DNA of 43,064 nt from CAYRVX01 sp964642165 (GTDB taxonomy: Bacteria > Planctomycetota > Phycisphaerae > SM23-33): NCBI GenBank assembly GCA_964642165.1, contig CAZXOC010000022.1:1-43064 (forward strand). Direction: 5' to 3'. Position 1 is the first letter of the stretch. Each line of letters opens with the position of its first letter. The position numbers and the translations under genes were made by a program. A model generated the notes under the pieces. The model did not search any database and was not told the DNA's origin. It was given only the letters and a program-made list of their open reading frames with translations. Shown piece after piece: positions 17,853 through 25,943 of this stretch.

Positions 17853-18856
17853 GCGGTGCCTCCTTGCGGCGCGGGTGGCGCAGGCGGCCGGGCAGGGAGC
17901 GGCGGCGGCTTGGTGGTCGGTCCCGATTCGCCCAACGCCTCGATGAACAACTCCTCCAGCGACTGCCGGACGGGGCGGACGGCCGAGATGACCAGCCCGC
18001 GGCCGCGGAGGGCGTCCAAGGCCGGCTGGATCGCCTCCGCCTCGGCGCCTTCGATGCGGAGGCAGGCATCCTCAACGCTGACGGTGCAGGCCTGCGCCAG
18101 GGCTCGGCGGACGAGGTCCGCCGCCGAGGCCGGATCGCCCGAGCCCAGCTCGATCTCGTAGTACAGGCCGTGCCGGGTCAGCTCGTCCAGCGTGCCCTGA
18201 CGGGTCACCTTGCCGGCATTGAGGATCGCGACGCGGTCGCAGATCATCTCCAGCTCGCCGAGCAGATGGCTGTTGATGAAGATCGTCTTGCCCCGATCGC
18301 GGAGGCCCGTCAGCACGCCCCGGACCACCCGGCGGCCGATGGGGTCCAGGCCCGAGGTCGGCTCGTCCAGGACGATGAGGTCCGGGTCGTGCATCATCGC
18401 CTGGGCCAGGCCGAGCCGCTGCACCATCCCCTTGGAGAAGGTGCGAAGGCGCCGGTCGGCCGCCTCGCTCACGCCGACGAGGGCCAGCAGCTCGGCGGCG
18501 CGGCGCTTCCGCTCCCGGCGCCCGAGCGTGGACAGGGCCGCGTAGTAGTCCAGGGCGTTGCGGGCGGTGAGGTAGGGGGGGAAGCGGTGATCCTCCGGCA
18601 GGTAGCCCACGCGGGCAAACGTCGGCTTGTGCCCGATGGGCCGCCCGAGCACCGTGCCGCGGGCACGCGTCGGCCGGATGACCGTCAGCATGATCTTCAC
18701 CAGCGTCGTCTTGCCCGCACCATTGGGCCCGAGCAGGCCGAAGATCTCTCCCCGTCCGACCTGCATCCGGATGCCACGCAGCGCGTGCACCTTCCGTCGA
18801 TAGATCTTCTCGACGTGATGCAGATCGATCGCCAACTCGTCGGAGGCCTTCACCAC
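17849..18856 (-). CDS. ABC transporter ATP-binding protein
   Basis: The 335-residue ATPase has Walker A GPNGAGKT (about 43-50), Q-loop-region YLPEDHRF, signature TFSKGMVQR (about 138-146), Walker B LIVLDEPTSGLDP (about 159-171) and the switch histidine in FINSHLLGE. Signature SKGM and a C-terminal extension of about 100 residues are typical of ABC-2 exporters of the NatA/CcmA class. The extension ends in a Pro-rich tail, PPPLPARPPAPPAP. Translation starts at GTG 18856, or the next GTG at 18853, behind AAAGGAG. It drives the permease encoded immediately downstream. Confidence 0.92.
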   Translation of the reverse strand: MVKASDELAIDLHHVEKIYRRKVHALRGIRMQVGRGEIFGLLGPNGAGKTTLVKIMLTVIRPTRARGTVLGRPIGHKPTFARVGYLPEDHRFPPYLTARNALDYYAALSTLGRRERKRRAAELLALVGVSEAADRRLRTFSKGMVQRLGLAQAMMHDPDLIVLDEPTSGLDPIGRRVVRGVLTGLRDRGKTIFINSHLLGELEMICDRVAILNAGKVTRQGTLDELTRHGLYYEIELGSGDPASAADLVRRALAQACTVSVEDACLRIEGAEAEAIQPALDALRGRGLVISAVRPVRQSLEELFIEALGESGPTTKPPPLPARPPAPPAPQGGTA

Positions 18857-19016
18857 GAATCAACTCCTTTCCGCGACAAGGCGGATCCGATGGCGTCGAT
18901 CACTGCCGGACTTGCTCGCGGATCTTTGGCTTGCGGGCTTCACCCACTGCATCTCTGCCTTCCGCCGTCCGTGGCGTCGAGCAAAGCCCTGTGCCCACGC
19001 GGCCACACGACGCCTC

Positions 19017-19022
19017 ATTATA
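19017..19022 (-). promoter_or_regulatory. Candidate -10 element of the ABC operon
   Basis: The reverse strand has a consensus TATAAT here, which stands out in GC-rich DNA. It lies about 160 bases upstream of the ATPase GTG start. No good -35 hexamer is seen at 16-18 bases, so an activator may be needed or the match may be chance. Confidence 0.35.
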
Positions 19023-19458
19023 CATGAACGGAGGTCTCTATCCGGGAAATCCGGGGTAAGGTGTTCCAACGCGGGCAGGACACCATCGTAGACAACATGC
19101 CGTTTGCATCTCTCCCGCACGTGCGTCTCGCCGGGTTCCGTAGCGAGCCCTTCATCACCTCCGCGGCCGCACCGCCGCAAAGCTCCCTGCCAGGAGTTCC
19201 TACGATAGGTAGGCGCCCATTCGGCGAGAACCAATGCGTCATCCCAATGGATGAGTGCCGTCATCTCTCTTGTCCGAACGCTGAAGTCAAGCGGCGCGGC
19301 TTCTCCGCGTCTGCCTGAACTTGTCGGTTTGCATTCTCCACAGGGATCGGCCCTGTTGGGAGACCTTTCTCTGAATCCGCATCTCGCCGTCACTCTCACC
19401 TCCAGCCTCTCACCTATGACCTCCGCGCCCCTGCTGCCGCCTGTCAGGCGCCGGGCGA
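19023..19458. other. Intergenic stretch without recognised gene
   Basis: Open frames exist on the reverse strand, for example one reading MTALIHWDDALVLAEWAPTY. None resembles a family I know or has a convincing start, and the base composition is less GC-rich than the neighbours. It may be remnant or imported DNA. No repeat or RNA was recognised. Confidence 0.4.
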
Positions 19459-19902
19459 CTACGGTGTCGCCGGCCGGGCGAACCGGCCCACCACCGCCAT
19501 CGTCAGCTTCGCCGCATTCGCCGCGGCGGTGGTCATGAATCGGCGTAAGTCGCGGTGGACGTTCTCGTCCGCCCGGTCGCTGAGGCTGCGGACCACGAGG
19601 AACGGCACGTGCTGCTGGTGGCAGATCTGCGCGACGGCGGCACCCTCCATCTCGACCGCGTCGCCCGCGGGCCGTGACACCGAGTCCCGTCTCCGGGCGC
19701 CCTTGACGATCGGGCAGACCGCGAGGTAGATCCCTGTGATGACCCCGGAGGAGACGATCATCCCGAGAGGCACGAGGACTCGGAGCCATTGCCTGCCATA
19801 GCGGTCCGTGCCGCTGGCCTCCGGGACCCACAGATACGTCAAGCACCCGTTCGAGAGGAGCAGGAGAGCGATGAGAGTGAGATGCCTCTTGATTCCTCTC
19901 AT
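19459..19902 (-). CDS. Chimeric small membrane protein fused to a nucleosidase C-terminus
   Basis: The 147-residue frame starts at ATG 19902, with GGAGAG upstream. Residues 1-75 hold two hydrophobic segments (LTLIALLLLSNGCLTYLWV and LVPLGMIVSSGVITGIYLAV), the first with a lipobox-like LSNGC. Residues about 82-140 (GDAVEMEGAAVAQICHQQHV, then PFLVVRSLSD) match the C-terminal quarter of MTA/SAH nucleosidases and related phosphorylases. This part includes the substrate-binding EMEGAA and the catalytic aspartate region RSLSD. The N-terminal three quarters of the nucleosidase are missing. The product is therefore either a fusion made by deletion or rearrangement, or a non-functional remnant. It lies beside an assembly gap, which makes misassembly possible. 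Confidence 0.55.
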   Translation of the reverse strand: MRGIKRHLTLIALLLLSNGCLTYLWVPEASGTDRYGRQWLRVLVPLGMIVSSGVITGIYLAVCPIVKGARRRDSVSRPAGDAVEMEGAAVAQICHQQHVPFLVVRSLSDRADENVHRDLRRFMTTAAANAAKLTMAVVGRFARPATP

Positions 19903-20033
19903 CTCGTAACCGCTCTCCCGCCCCAAGCGCGGCGCGTATAGACTACCGGCAAGTGCCGGCAACCGCAATCGCGGCATTCCAGTCCGCGCAGGCCTCGGGC
20001 GCGACATCGGCGTTCTCAGCGGTGATGGTGTCC

Positions 20034-20294
20034 GCGCGTCCTCCCGCGAAAGGGCGGAGACNNNNNNNNNNNNNNNNNNNNNNNNNNNNNNNNNNNNNNN
20101 NNNNNNNNNNNNNNNNNNNNNNNNNNNNNNNNNNNNNNNNNNNNNNNNNNNNNNNNNNNNNTCTGCCGCCGTTGGACGTTTAGCGGCGGGCCTTGGCCCG
20201 CGCGTCCCCCCCGCGAAAGGGCGGAGACACGGCCGGCAAGCGGGCCCGCTAAACGGCGCGCCGGGGTCCGTCTGCCGCCGTTGGATGTTTAAGC
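20034..20294. repeat. Hairpin-rich tandem repeat of about 109 bp interrupted by the assembly gap
   Basis: TCTGCCGCCGTTGGA recurs at 20162 and 20271 (109 bases apart). CCGCGAAAGGGCGGAGAC ends directly before the gap and recurs at about 20212-20228. Inside the unit, CGTTTAGCGG (20177-20186) pairs perfectly with CCGCTAAACG (20246-20255). GCGGGCC-TT-GGCCCGC (20186-20201) forms a further stem. The repeats flanking both sides of the N-run suggest more copies are hidden or collapsed in the gap. Confidence 0.7.
20062..20161. other. Assembly gap (100 N)
   Basis: Exactly 100 unknown bases, the conventional scaffold-gap size, so the true distance is not known. The gap is bounded by the repeat described above. 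Confidence 0.98.
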
Positions 20295-20484
20295 GAGAAC
20301 TCGGCGTGGCGCGCTTCCATCTCGAGTGGCTTGCGAAAAGACAAGACTGGCGGAGCCTTCTCAAGTGGCCTGCCCCGAGTGCTGCAGCAACCTGAATGAG
20401 AGTCGGGCAAACGCACTCTCCGCATGCTCCGAAAGGCAAGGCGGGACCGAACCCGCAGGACGCCACGCGCGGAGAAGGACAACA

Positions 20485-20501
20485 GCCGCTGGTGCAGCGG
20501 C
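20485..20501 (+). other. Leader hairpin before pectate lyase gene
   Basis: GCCGCTG-GTG-CAGCGGC is a perfect 7-bp stem ending about 24 bases before ATG 20526 and just upstream of the GGAAGGA ribosome-binding site. It could affect translation initiation. No regulator binding is implied. Confidence 0.35.
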
Positions 20502-20525
20502 GGCCCACGAACTGGAAGGACGCAG

Positions 20526-21848
20526 ATGAAGACCGCACATTGGCTGTTGGGCCTGCTGGCCTGTGCTCTGTGCTCGGATGCGATCCCCGCGCGGGGAGGG
20601 TCCGTGCTTCCGGGCGTGACGGGATTCGGCCTGGACACGCGCGCGGGGCAAGGCGGCAAGGTGATCCGCGTCACGAATCTCGACGCGGCGGGGCCGGGGT
20701 CGCTCCGCGCGGCGCTGGAGGCCGACGGGCCTCGCATCGTCGTCTTCGAGGTGGGCGGCGTGATCGACCTCGACAGGAAGTCGCTGTCGGTCCTGAAGCC
20801 GTTCCTGACCCTCGCCGGGCAGACCGCCCCCTCGCCGGGGATCACGATCATCCGTGGCGCCCTGACCATCACGACGCACGACGTGCTGGTACAGCACATC
20901 CGCGTGCGACCCGGCGATGCGGGGCGCCCGAAGCGAAGCGGCTGGGAGCCCGACGGCATCTCCGTCTACGGAGCCGATGCGTACAACGTGGTGATCGACC
21001 ACTGCTCGGTCAGTTGGGCCGTGGACGAGAACCTCAGCGCCTCCGGTGCCCGAACTGCCGGGCCGAAAGCCACGGCGCGCCGTGTGACGTTCAGCAACTG
21101 CATTATCGCCGAAGGCCTGCACGACTCCTCCCACAGGAAGGGGCCGCATTCGAAGGGGTCGTTGATCCATGACTTCTGCCAGGACATCGCCGTCATCGGC
21201 AACCTGTATGCTCACAACGACAACCGGAACCCCTACTTCAAGGCGTACTGCACGGGGGCCATCGTCAACAACGTGATCTACAATCCCGGCCGAGCGGCCA
21301 TCAAGCTGTCGTACGCCCCGCGCGAATGGCGGGAGGCCAAGATCCGCCCCAGCAACGCCAGGGCGAGCGTGGTCGGCAACGTGCTGCTCCACGGCCGCAA
21401 CACCATGAAGGGCCTCGCGCTGGTCGAGCCGCTGGGCGATGCGTACATGAAGGACAACCGGGCCCTCGATCGTGAAGGCAAGCCGGCGGCGCTGACTCGG
21501 GGCAAGATCACCGTTCTCCGCGAGAAACCGGCGTGGCCCCAAGGGCTCCGTGCTCTGCCCGCCGCCGCCGTCCTCGAGCACGTCCTCACCCGCGCGGGCG
21601 CCAGGCCACGCGATCGCGACGACGTGGACGCCCGCATCGTCCGCGGTGTCCGCGATCGCAAAGGGCAGATCATCGACAGCCAGGAGGACGTCGGCGGCTA
21701 CCCCAAGGTCAAGATGACGCGGCGGAAGCTGGACCTGCCCGCGGGCGACATCGAGGCCTGGCTGCGGCGGCTCGCCTCCAAGCTGGAGCAGCCCGCCAAG
21801 AACGTGCGGCCTGCGCCCACACGCGGAACGCCTCCCTCGCCGCTCTGA
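20526..21848 (+). CDS. Secreted pectate lyase-like protein
   Basis: The 440-residue protein starts at ATG 20526 behind GGAAGGAC. An upstream in-frame ATG at 20424 would add 34 Arg-rich residues and no signal. A signal peptide (WLLGLLACALCSDAIPARG) is followed by the PL1-type right-handed beta-helix pattern: GFGLDTRAGQGGKVIRVTNL; LRAALEADGPRIVVFEVGGV; LTLAGQTAPSPGITI; the diagnostic VVIDHCSVSWAVDENLS (about 155-171); and NLYAHNDNRNPYFK. DIGGYP-like VGGYP near the end is also usual in the planctomycete forms. It would cleave pectate or related polyuronates outside the cell. It stands alone after a repeat-rich region. Confidence 0.88.
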   Translation: MKTAHWLLGLLACALCSDAIPARGGSVLPGVTGFGLDTRAGQGGKVIRVTNLDAAGPGSLRAALEADGPRIVVFEVGGVIDLDRKSLSVLKPFLTLAGQTAPSPGITIIRGALTITTHDVLVQHIRVRPGDAGRPKRSGWEPDGISVYGADAYNVVIDHCSVSWAVDENLSASGARTAGPKATARRVTFSNCIIAEGLHDSSHRKGPHSKGSLIHDFCQDIAVIGNLYAHNDNRNPYFKAYCTGAIVNNVIYNPGRAAIKLSYAPREWREAKIRPSNARASVVGNVLLHGRNTMKGLALVEPLGDAYMKDNRALDREGKPAALTRGKITVLREKPAWPQGLRALPAAAVLEHVLTRAGARPRDRDDVDARIVRGVRDRKGQIIDSQEDVGGYPKVKMTRRKLDLPAGDIEAWLRRLASKLEQPAKNVRPAPTRGTPPSPL

Positions 21849-22128
21849 ACCTCGGCCGCGCGTGCGAGCGGGGCCCTCCTGATTGGGCGAGCGTAGAGCG
21901 CGAGAGAGGGGTACGCAGTGGCCCCCGATCGTCGCGGAGCCGGTACGTTTGTGCGATGGCGAACACTGAACTGGACGTCAGACGCGGGGCATTGCACAAG
22001 GAATGGGGCATGATCGTACCGGTAGTAGTACATCGTTGGCGCCGCGCACAGCCCGGTCGCGGACAGGGGGCGGCGGGCCTCGGCCGGGCGGTTTCCTTCC
22101 GGCGCGGCGGCCGGTAGAGTATCCCGCC

Positions 22129-23172
22129 ATGGGCGTCTGGCTGACCATGCTGGCCTCGCCGTGGTGGGTGGAGCTGCCGCAGCGGCTGGGGAACATCTTC
22201 TACTTCATCGTGCTGCCGGTCCTGCTGCTGGCGGCGATCGGCTACGGCATCCAGCGTGCCCTCGGCCTGGACATGCCGACGCTGAAGCGGCTGAACTTCT
22301 ACTTCGTCATCCCGGGGGTGATCTATTGCAGCCTGGTCGAGTCGCGGCTGACGGGCGGCGACGTGGCGACGGTGGTGGGCTTCGCGCTGGCCATGCAGGC
22401 GGGCGTGGGCGGGCTGACGTACCTGGCGGCCGTGCTGCGACGCGTGCCGCGGGACCGGCGCAACGCCCTGGTCATGACGACGATCTACTACAACTCGGGC
22501 AACTTCGGCCTGCCGCTTCAGGAACTGGCCTTCCGCGGGGTGGGGCTCGGCGCCTGGGCGCGGTCGCTTCAGGTCTTCGTGATGGTCACGCAGAACTTCA
22601 CGAGCTTCACGATCGGCGTGGCGCTGGCGGCGGGGGGGCGCAGGCGGCAGTCGCTGAAGCAGGTGCTGCTGCACGTGGCCAAGCTGCCGCCCGTCTACGC
22701 GCTGCTCGCGGCGGTGGTGACCATCCAGGCGCGCCACCTGCTGGGCGACCACGCCGGGAGCGTCGCCGAGGCCGTCGAGCCGTTCTGGAAGACGCTGACG
22801 TACGTCAAGAACGCCTTCATCGCCGTGGCACTGTGCACGCTGGGAGCGCAGCTCGGCACGGTGCAGCGCCGCGGCCGCACCGGCGACGGCCCCAAGTACC
22901 CCGTGACGCTCAGCGTCTTCCTGCGCCTGCTGATCGGCCCGGCGGTGGGGCTGGCGCTCGTGTATGCCTTCGGCCTGCGCGGGTCGCTGGCCCAGATGCT
23001 GCTGATCAGCACCGCCAGCCCGACGGCCGTCAACTGCATGCTGCTGTGCCTGGAGTTCGACAACCATCCCGACTTCGCCGCCCGGGCCGTGTTCTACTCC
23101 ACGCTCCTGGCGCCCGTGACGGTGACGCTGGTGGTGTTCCTGGCCCAAAGCGGGCTTCTGCCCGGCGGATGA
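22129..23172 (+). CDS. AEC (auxin efflux carrier) family transporter
   Basis: The 347-residue inner-membrane protein has about ten hydrophobic helices in two halves: IFYFIVLPVLLLAAIGYGI, LNFYFVIPGVIYCSLVES, VVGFALAMQAGVGGLTYLA and so on, ending VFYSTLLAPVTVTLVVFLA. The segment ALVMTTIYYNSGNFGLPL is the conserved Asn-Gly-rich NxGNxGLP motif of the Mem_trans (AEC) family. The substrate, often a carboxylate or amino acid derivative in bacteria, cannot be told. ATG 22129 is chosen because an in-frame GTG/ATG at 22003 adds only Arg/Gly-rich residues. The ribosome-binding site is weak. An imperfect inverted repeat follows the stop. Confidence 0.88.
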   Translation: MGVWLTMLASPWWVELPQRLGNIFYFIVLPVLLLAAIGYGIQRALGLDMPTLKRLNFYFVIPGVIYCSLVESRLTGGDVATVVGFALAMQAGVGGLTYLAAVLRRVPRDRRNALVMTTIYYNSGNFGLPLQELAFRGVGLGAWARSLQVFVMVTQNFTSFTIGVALAAGGRRRQSLKQVLLHVAKLPPVYALLAAVVTIQARHLLGDHAGSVAEAVEPFWKTLTYVKNAFIAVALCTLGAQLGTVQRRGRTGDGPKYPVTLSVFLRLLIGPAVGLALVYAFGLRGSLAQMLLISTASPTAVNCMLLCLEFDNHPDFAARAVFYSTLLAPVTVTLVVFLAQSGLLPGG

Positions 23173-23173
23173 A

Positions 23174-23249
23174 GTCCACGGATTGCGCGGATTTCGCAGA
23201 TCGCACGGGCCGTTGAGGGCGATCCGTGGCATCGGTGAAATCTGCGGAC
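23174..23249. repeat. Imperfect inverted repeat downstream of AEC gene
   Basis: The 30-base arm beginning GTCCACGGATT (23174-23203) pairs with the arm ending AATCTGCGGAC (23220-23249), with about 21 of 30 positions complementary and a 16-base loop. It begins two bases after the AEC stop codon. It looks like a dispersed intergenic palindromic repeat (recalled, not searched) and could end or stabilise the transcript. Confidence 0.5.
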
Positions 23250-23344
23250 ACGAATCCGCTGCGGTCCGGGCGATTGCGTGTATAGGAGACATCCGTGGGA
23301 CGCAAGACCGTCGTGAGCATCGAGGGCGAAGGAGTAGGCAAACC

Positions 23345-24964
23345 ATGTGGACTGCGTGCCTGGGTATTCTGACGATGGTTGCCGCGGACGCTGCCGGGGC
23401 CGACGGAGCCACCGGACGCACGGCGACGCTTCGAGGCGAGGTGGTGGACGCCGAGACGGGCAAGGCGCTGCCGGCGAGGCTCTACATCCGTTCGGCAGCC
23501 GGCCGATGGTTCCACGCCAAGCCGGCATCGCCCAAGGGCTCGGCCGTGCCGTACTCCAAGGAGCGCTTCCGGACCAGCGTCGAGGTGCACACCACGCTGT
23601 CCGCCCATCCGTTCGCCGCCGACCTGCCGCCCGGCCGCTACACCCTGACGGCCGTGCGCGGCAAGGAGTACCTGCCGGCCGAGAAGACGGTCGCCGTGGG
23701 CGACAAGCCCGTACAGGTGACGCTCGCCCTTCGGCGGTGGATCGACATGGCGGCAGCGGGGTGGTACAGCGGCGACACGCACGTGCATCGCTCCGTCGCG
23801 GAGCTCCGGAACGTGCTCCCGGCCGAGGACCTGAACGTCGGCCTGCCGCTGTCGTACTGGGTGACCGAGTCGGGCCGCTCGCCGGCCAAGGGCGGCGCCA
23901 AGGGCGTTCGCCCCGAGCCGATTCGGGTCGACGCGACGCACGTGATCTACCCGCTGAACACGGAGTACGAGATCTTCCGCACGGCGGGCAGGCGGCACAC
24001 GCTGGGCGCGGTGATGATCCTGGGCCACACGAAGCCCTTCGAGATCGGCGTCCCGCCGGTGGGGCCCGTCGCCGAGGCGGCGCGCCGCCAGGGGGCGCTG
24101 CTGGATCTCGACAAGCACTCCTGGCCGTGGTCGATGATGCTGGTGGGCGTCATGAAGGTCGACCTGTTCGAGTTGGCCAACAACCACGTCTGGCGGACGC
24201 GGTTCGGCTTCCGCAAGTGGGGCATCGAATACGCCCCGGCCTACATGAAGCTGGAGCGTGACGAGGGCGGCCTGACGGAGTGGGGCTGGATCGACTTCGG
24301 CTTCCAGAGCTACTACGCGCTGCTGAACTGCGGTTACCGCATGCGGCCGTCGGCGGGGACGGCGTCCGGCGTGCACCCCGTGCCGCTGGGCTTCGGGCGG
24401 GTGTACGCCCACGTGCCCGGCGAGTTCACCTTCCGCACGTGGCTCAAGGCCCTCGGCGCCGGACGCAGCTTCGTCACGACCGGACCGATGCTGATGGTGC
24501 AGGTCGACGGGCGCATGCCGGGCTCGGCGATCCGGCTGGCGGCCGGGAAGGAGGCGCCGCTTCGCGTGACGGGGCGGGCGGCGAGCGCGCGGCCGCTTCG
24601 GACCATCGAGATCGTCGCCAACGGCGAGGTCGTCCGGCGGATCGCCCCGGCCAACCGCAAGACCAAGCAAGGCGGATACGACAGCGCGATCGACGCGGGC
24701 GTCGAGCTGGACGGCTCGGGCTGGATCGCCGTCCGCGCGTTCGAAGACCGCCCGGACGGGCGCATCCGTTTCGCCCACAGCAGCCCCGTGCACGTGGAGC
24801 GGCCCGGGCGCCCCCTGCGGCCGCGGCGCTGCGAGGTGCAGTACCTGGCCGGCTCCGTCCGGCGAGAGTTGACGCGTAACCGCGAGGTCCTCGCGCCGGA
24901 GGCCTTGGCCGAGTACCGCAAGGCCCTTGCGGCGTACGAGGCGCTGCTGTCGACGGCGCGGTAG
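23345..24964 (+). CDS. CehA/McbA-type PHP-like metallohydrolase, probably exported
   Basis: The 539-residue protein starts at ATG 23345 with AAGGAG upstream. The N-terminus WTACLGILTMVAADAAGA is a short signal peptide. Residues about 27-130 form a carboxypeptidase-regulatory-like beta domain (ATLRGEVVDAETGKALPARL, then RYTLTAVRGKEY). From about 138, GWYSGDTHVHRS gives the metal-binding HxH (H146 and H148) of PHP-superfamily enzymes. Later histidines in ILGHTKPFE, LDLDKHSWPW and LFELANNHVW fit the rest of the metal site. CehA and McbA hydrolyse aryl carbamates, but family members are diverse, so the natural substrate is unknown. The C-terminal part (FRTWLKALGAGRSFVTTGPM) is typical of this planctomycete subgroup. 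Confidence 0.8.
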   Translation: MWTACLGILTMVAADAAGADGATGRTATLRGEVVDAETGKALPARLYIRSAAGRWFHAKPASPKGSAVPYSKERFRTSVEVHTTLSAHPFAADLPPGRYTLTAVRGKEYLPAEKTVAVGDKPVQVTLALRRWIDMAAAGWYSGDTHVHRSVAELRNVLPAEDLNVGLPLSYWVTESGRSPAKGGAKGVRPEPIRVDATHVIYPLNTEYEIFRTAGRRHTLGAVMILGHTKPFEIGVPPVGPVAEAARRQGALLDLDKHSWPWSMMLVGVMKVDLFELANNHVWRTRFGFRKWGIEYAPAYMKLERDEGGLTEWGWIDFGFQSYYALLNCGYRMRPSAGTASGVHPVPLGFGRVYAHVPGEFTFRTWLKALGAGRSFVTTGPMLMVQVDGRMPGSAIRLAAGKEAPLRVTGRAASARPLRTIEIVANGEVVRRIAPANRKTKQGGYDSAIDAGVELDGSGWIAVRAFEDRPDGRIRFAHSSPVHVERPGRPLRPRRCEVQYLAGSVRRELTRNREVLAPEALAEYRKALAAYEALLSTAR

Positions 24965-25052
24965 GGGCCGCTGCCGCCGGCCGGGCTTGACCGCGGGACG
25001 GCGGGCGGACTACCATTCCGCGGTTCGACGTGCACGTTCCGGAGGCGGGTGC

Positions 25053-25916
25053 ATGCAGATCCGCTCGTATAAGCTGTCGAAGCTGGAGATGGGCGACTTC
25101 ACGCTGGCGGGCTACAGCGTGGCCGGCGAGGAATCCGTCATCCTCGCCCCGGAGTTGGACTGCGCGTTCGACATCGGCAAGTGTCCGCGCGAGGCGCTGA
25201 CGGTCAACCACGTGCTGTTGAGCCACGGGCACATGGACCACGCCGCGGGGCTGCCGTATTACTTCGCGCAGCGCGACTTCCAGGGCATCGCCACCGGCAC
25301 GGCGCTGGTGCCGGCGGCGCTGGTGCGGCCGCTGGAACGCCTGATGGTCGCCTGGGGCGCCGTGGAGGGGCACGTGCCCCCGCACCGGTTCGTCGGCATG
25401 GAGCCGGGCGACGACTACGAGATCCGCCGCGGACTCGTGGCGCGAGCCTTCCCCACGCGCCACCTGCCCGGCTCGCTGGGCTTCGCCGTCATCGACGTGC
25501 GGCAGAAGCTTCGGCAGGAGTACCTGGCCCTGACGGGACCGCAGATCGTCGAGCTGAAGAACAAGGGCGTCCAGATCACCGACCGCGTCGAGTACCCGCT
25601 GGTGGCCTTCCTGGGCGACACGGGCCCGGCCAGCTACGCCGATCTGCCCTACGTCGCCCGGGCGCGGGCGCTGCTGATCGAGTGCACGTTCTTCGACAAA
25701 GAGCACGTCCGGCGTGCCCGCGCCGGGAAGCACCTGCACGTCGGCGACCTGCCCGGCGTGCTGGAAGGGATGGCGTGCGAGCGGATCGTGATCATCCACG
25801 TGACGCGGCGGACGAACATGGCCGCGGCGCGGAAGATCCTCCGCAAGACGCTGCCGAAGGACGTTCTCGACCGCATCACGTTCCTCATGAGCCGCCGGCA
25901 CATCGAGGAGGACTGA
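25053..25916 (+). CDS. MBL-fold metallohydrolase, RNase Z-like
   Basis: The 287-residue cytoplasmic protein starts at ATG 25053 (GGAGG at -12). The metal motif SHGHMDH gives H58, H60, D62 and H63. Further ligands are plausible in TRHLPGSLGF, FLGDTGPASY and IIHVTRR. The overall pattern (short N-terminal strand, HxHxDH, GDT, then a late His) resembles the RNase Z/ELAC branch of the beta-lactamase fold. A tRNA 3' processing role is possible, but an exosite arm is not obvious, so substrate assignment is open. It stands 88 bases after the CehA-like gene and converges on the histidine kinase gene, leaving a 27-base gap. Confidence 0.8.
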   Translation: MQIRSYKLSKLEMGDFTLAGYSVAGEESVILAPELDCAFDIGKCPREALTVNHVLLSHGHMDHAAGLPYYFAQRDFQGIATGTALVPAALVRPLERLMVAWGAVEGHVPPHRFVGMEPGDDYEIRRGLVARAFPTRHLPGSLGFAVIDVRQKLRQEYLALTGPQIVELKNKGVQITDRVEYPLVAFLGDTGPASYADLPYVARARALLIECTFFDKEHVRRARAGKHLHVGDLPGVLEGMACERIVIIHVTRRTNMAAARKILRKTLPKDVLDRITFLMSRRHIEED

Positions 25917-25943
25917 CGCGCGGGGTCCGGCCGGGGGCCGGGC

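Noticed and set aside
18860..19846. 328-residue reverse frame upstream of the ABC operon
   Set aside because: It mixes shadow sequence of the nucleosidase chimera with unrecognised sequence. No family match by eye and no plausible ribosome-binding site.
20034..20294. Possible CRISPR array at the repeats around the gap
   Set aside because: The period is about 109 bases with long internally palindromic units. There are no short direct repeats with unique spacers and no cas genes nearby.
21957..22117. Small forward frame starting MANTELDVRRGALHKEW between pectate lyase and AEC genes
   Set aside because: It quickly turns into Arg/Gly-rich sequence and has no ribosome-binding site. A reverse frame here is equally unconvincing.
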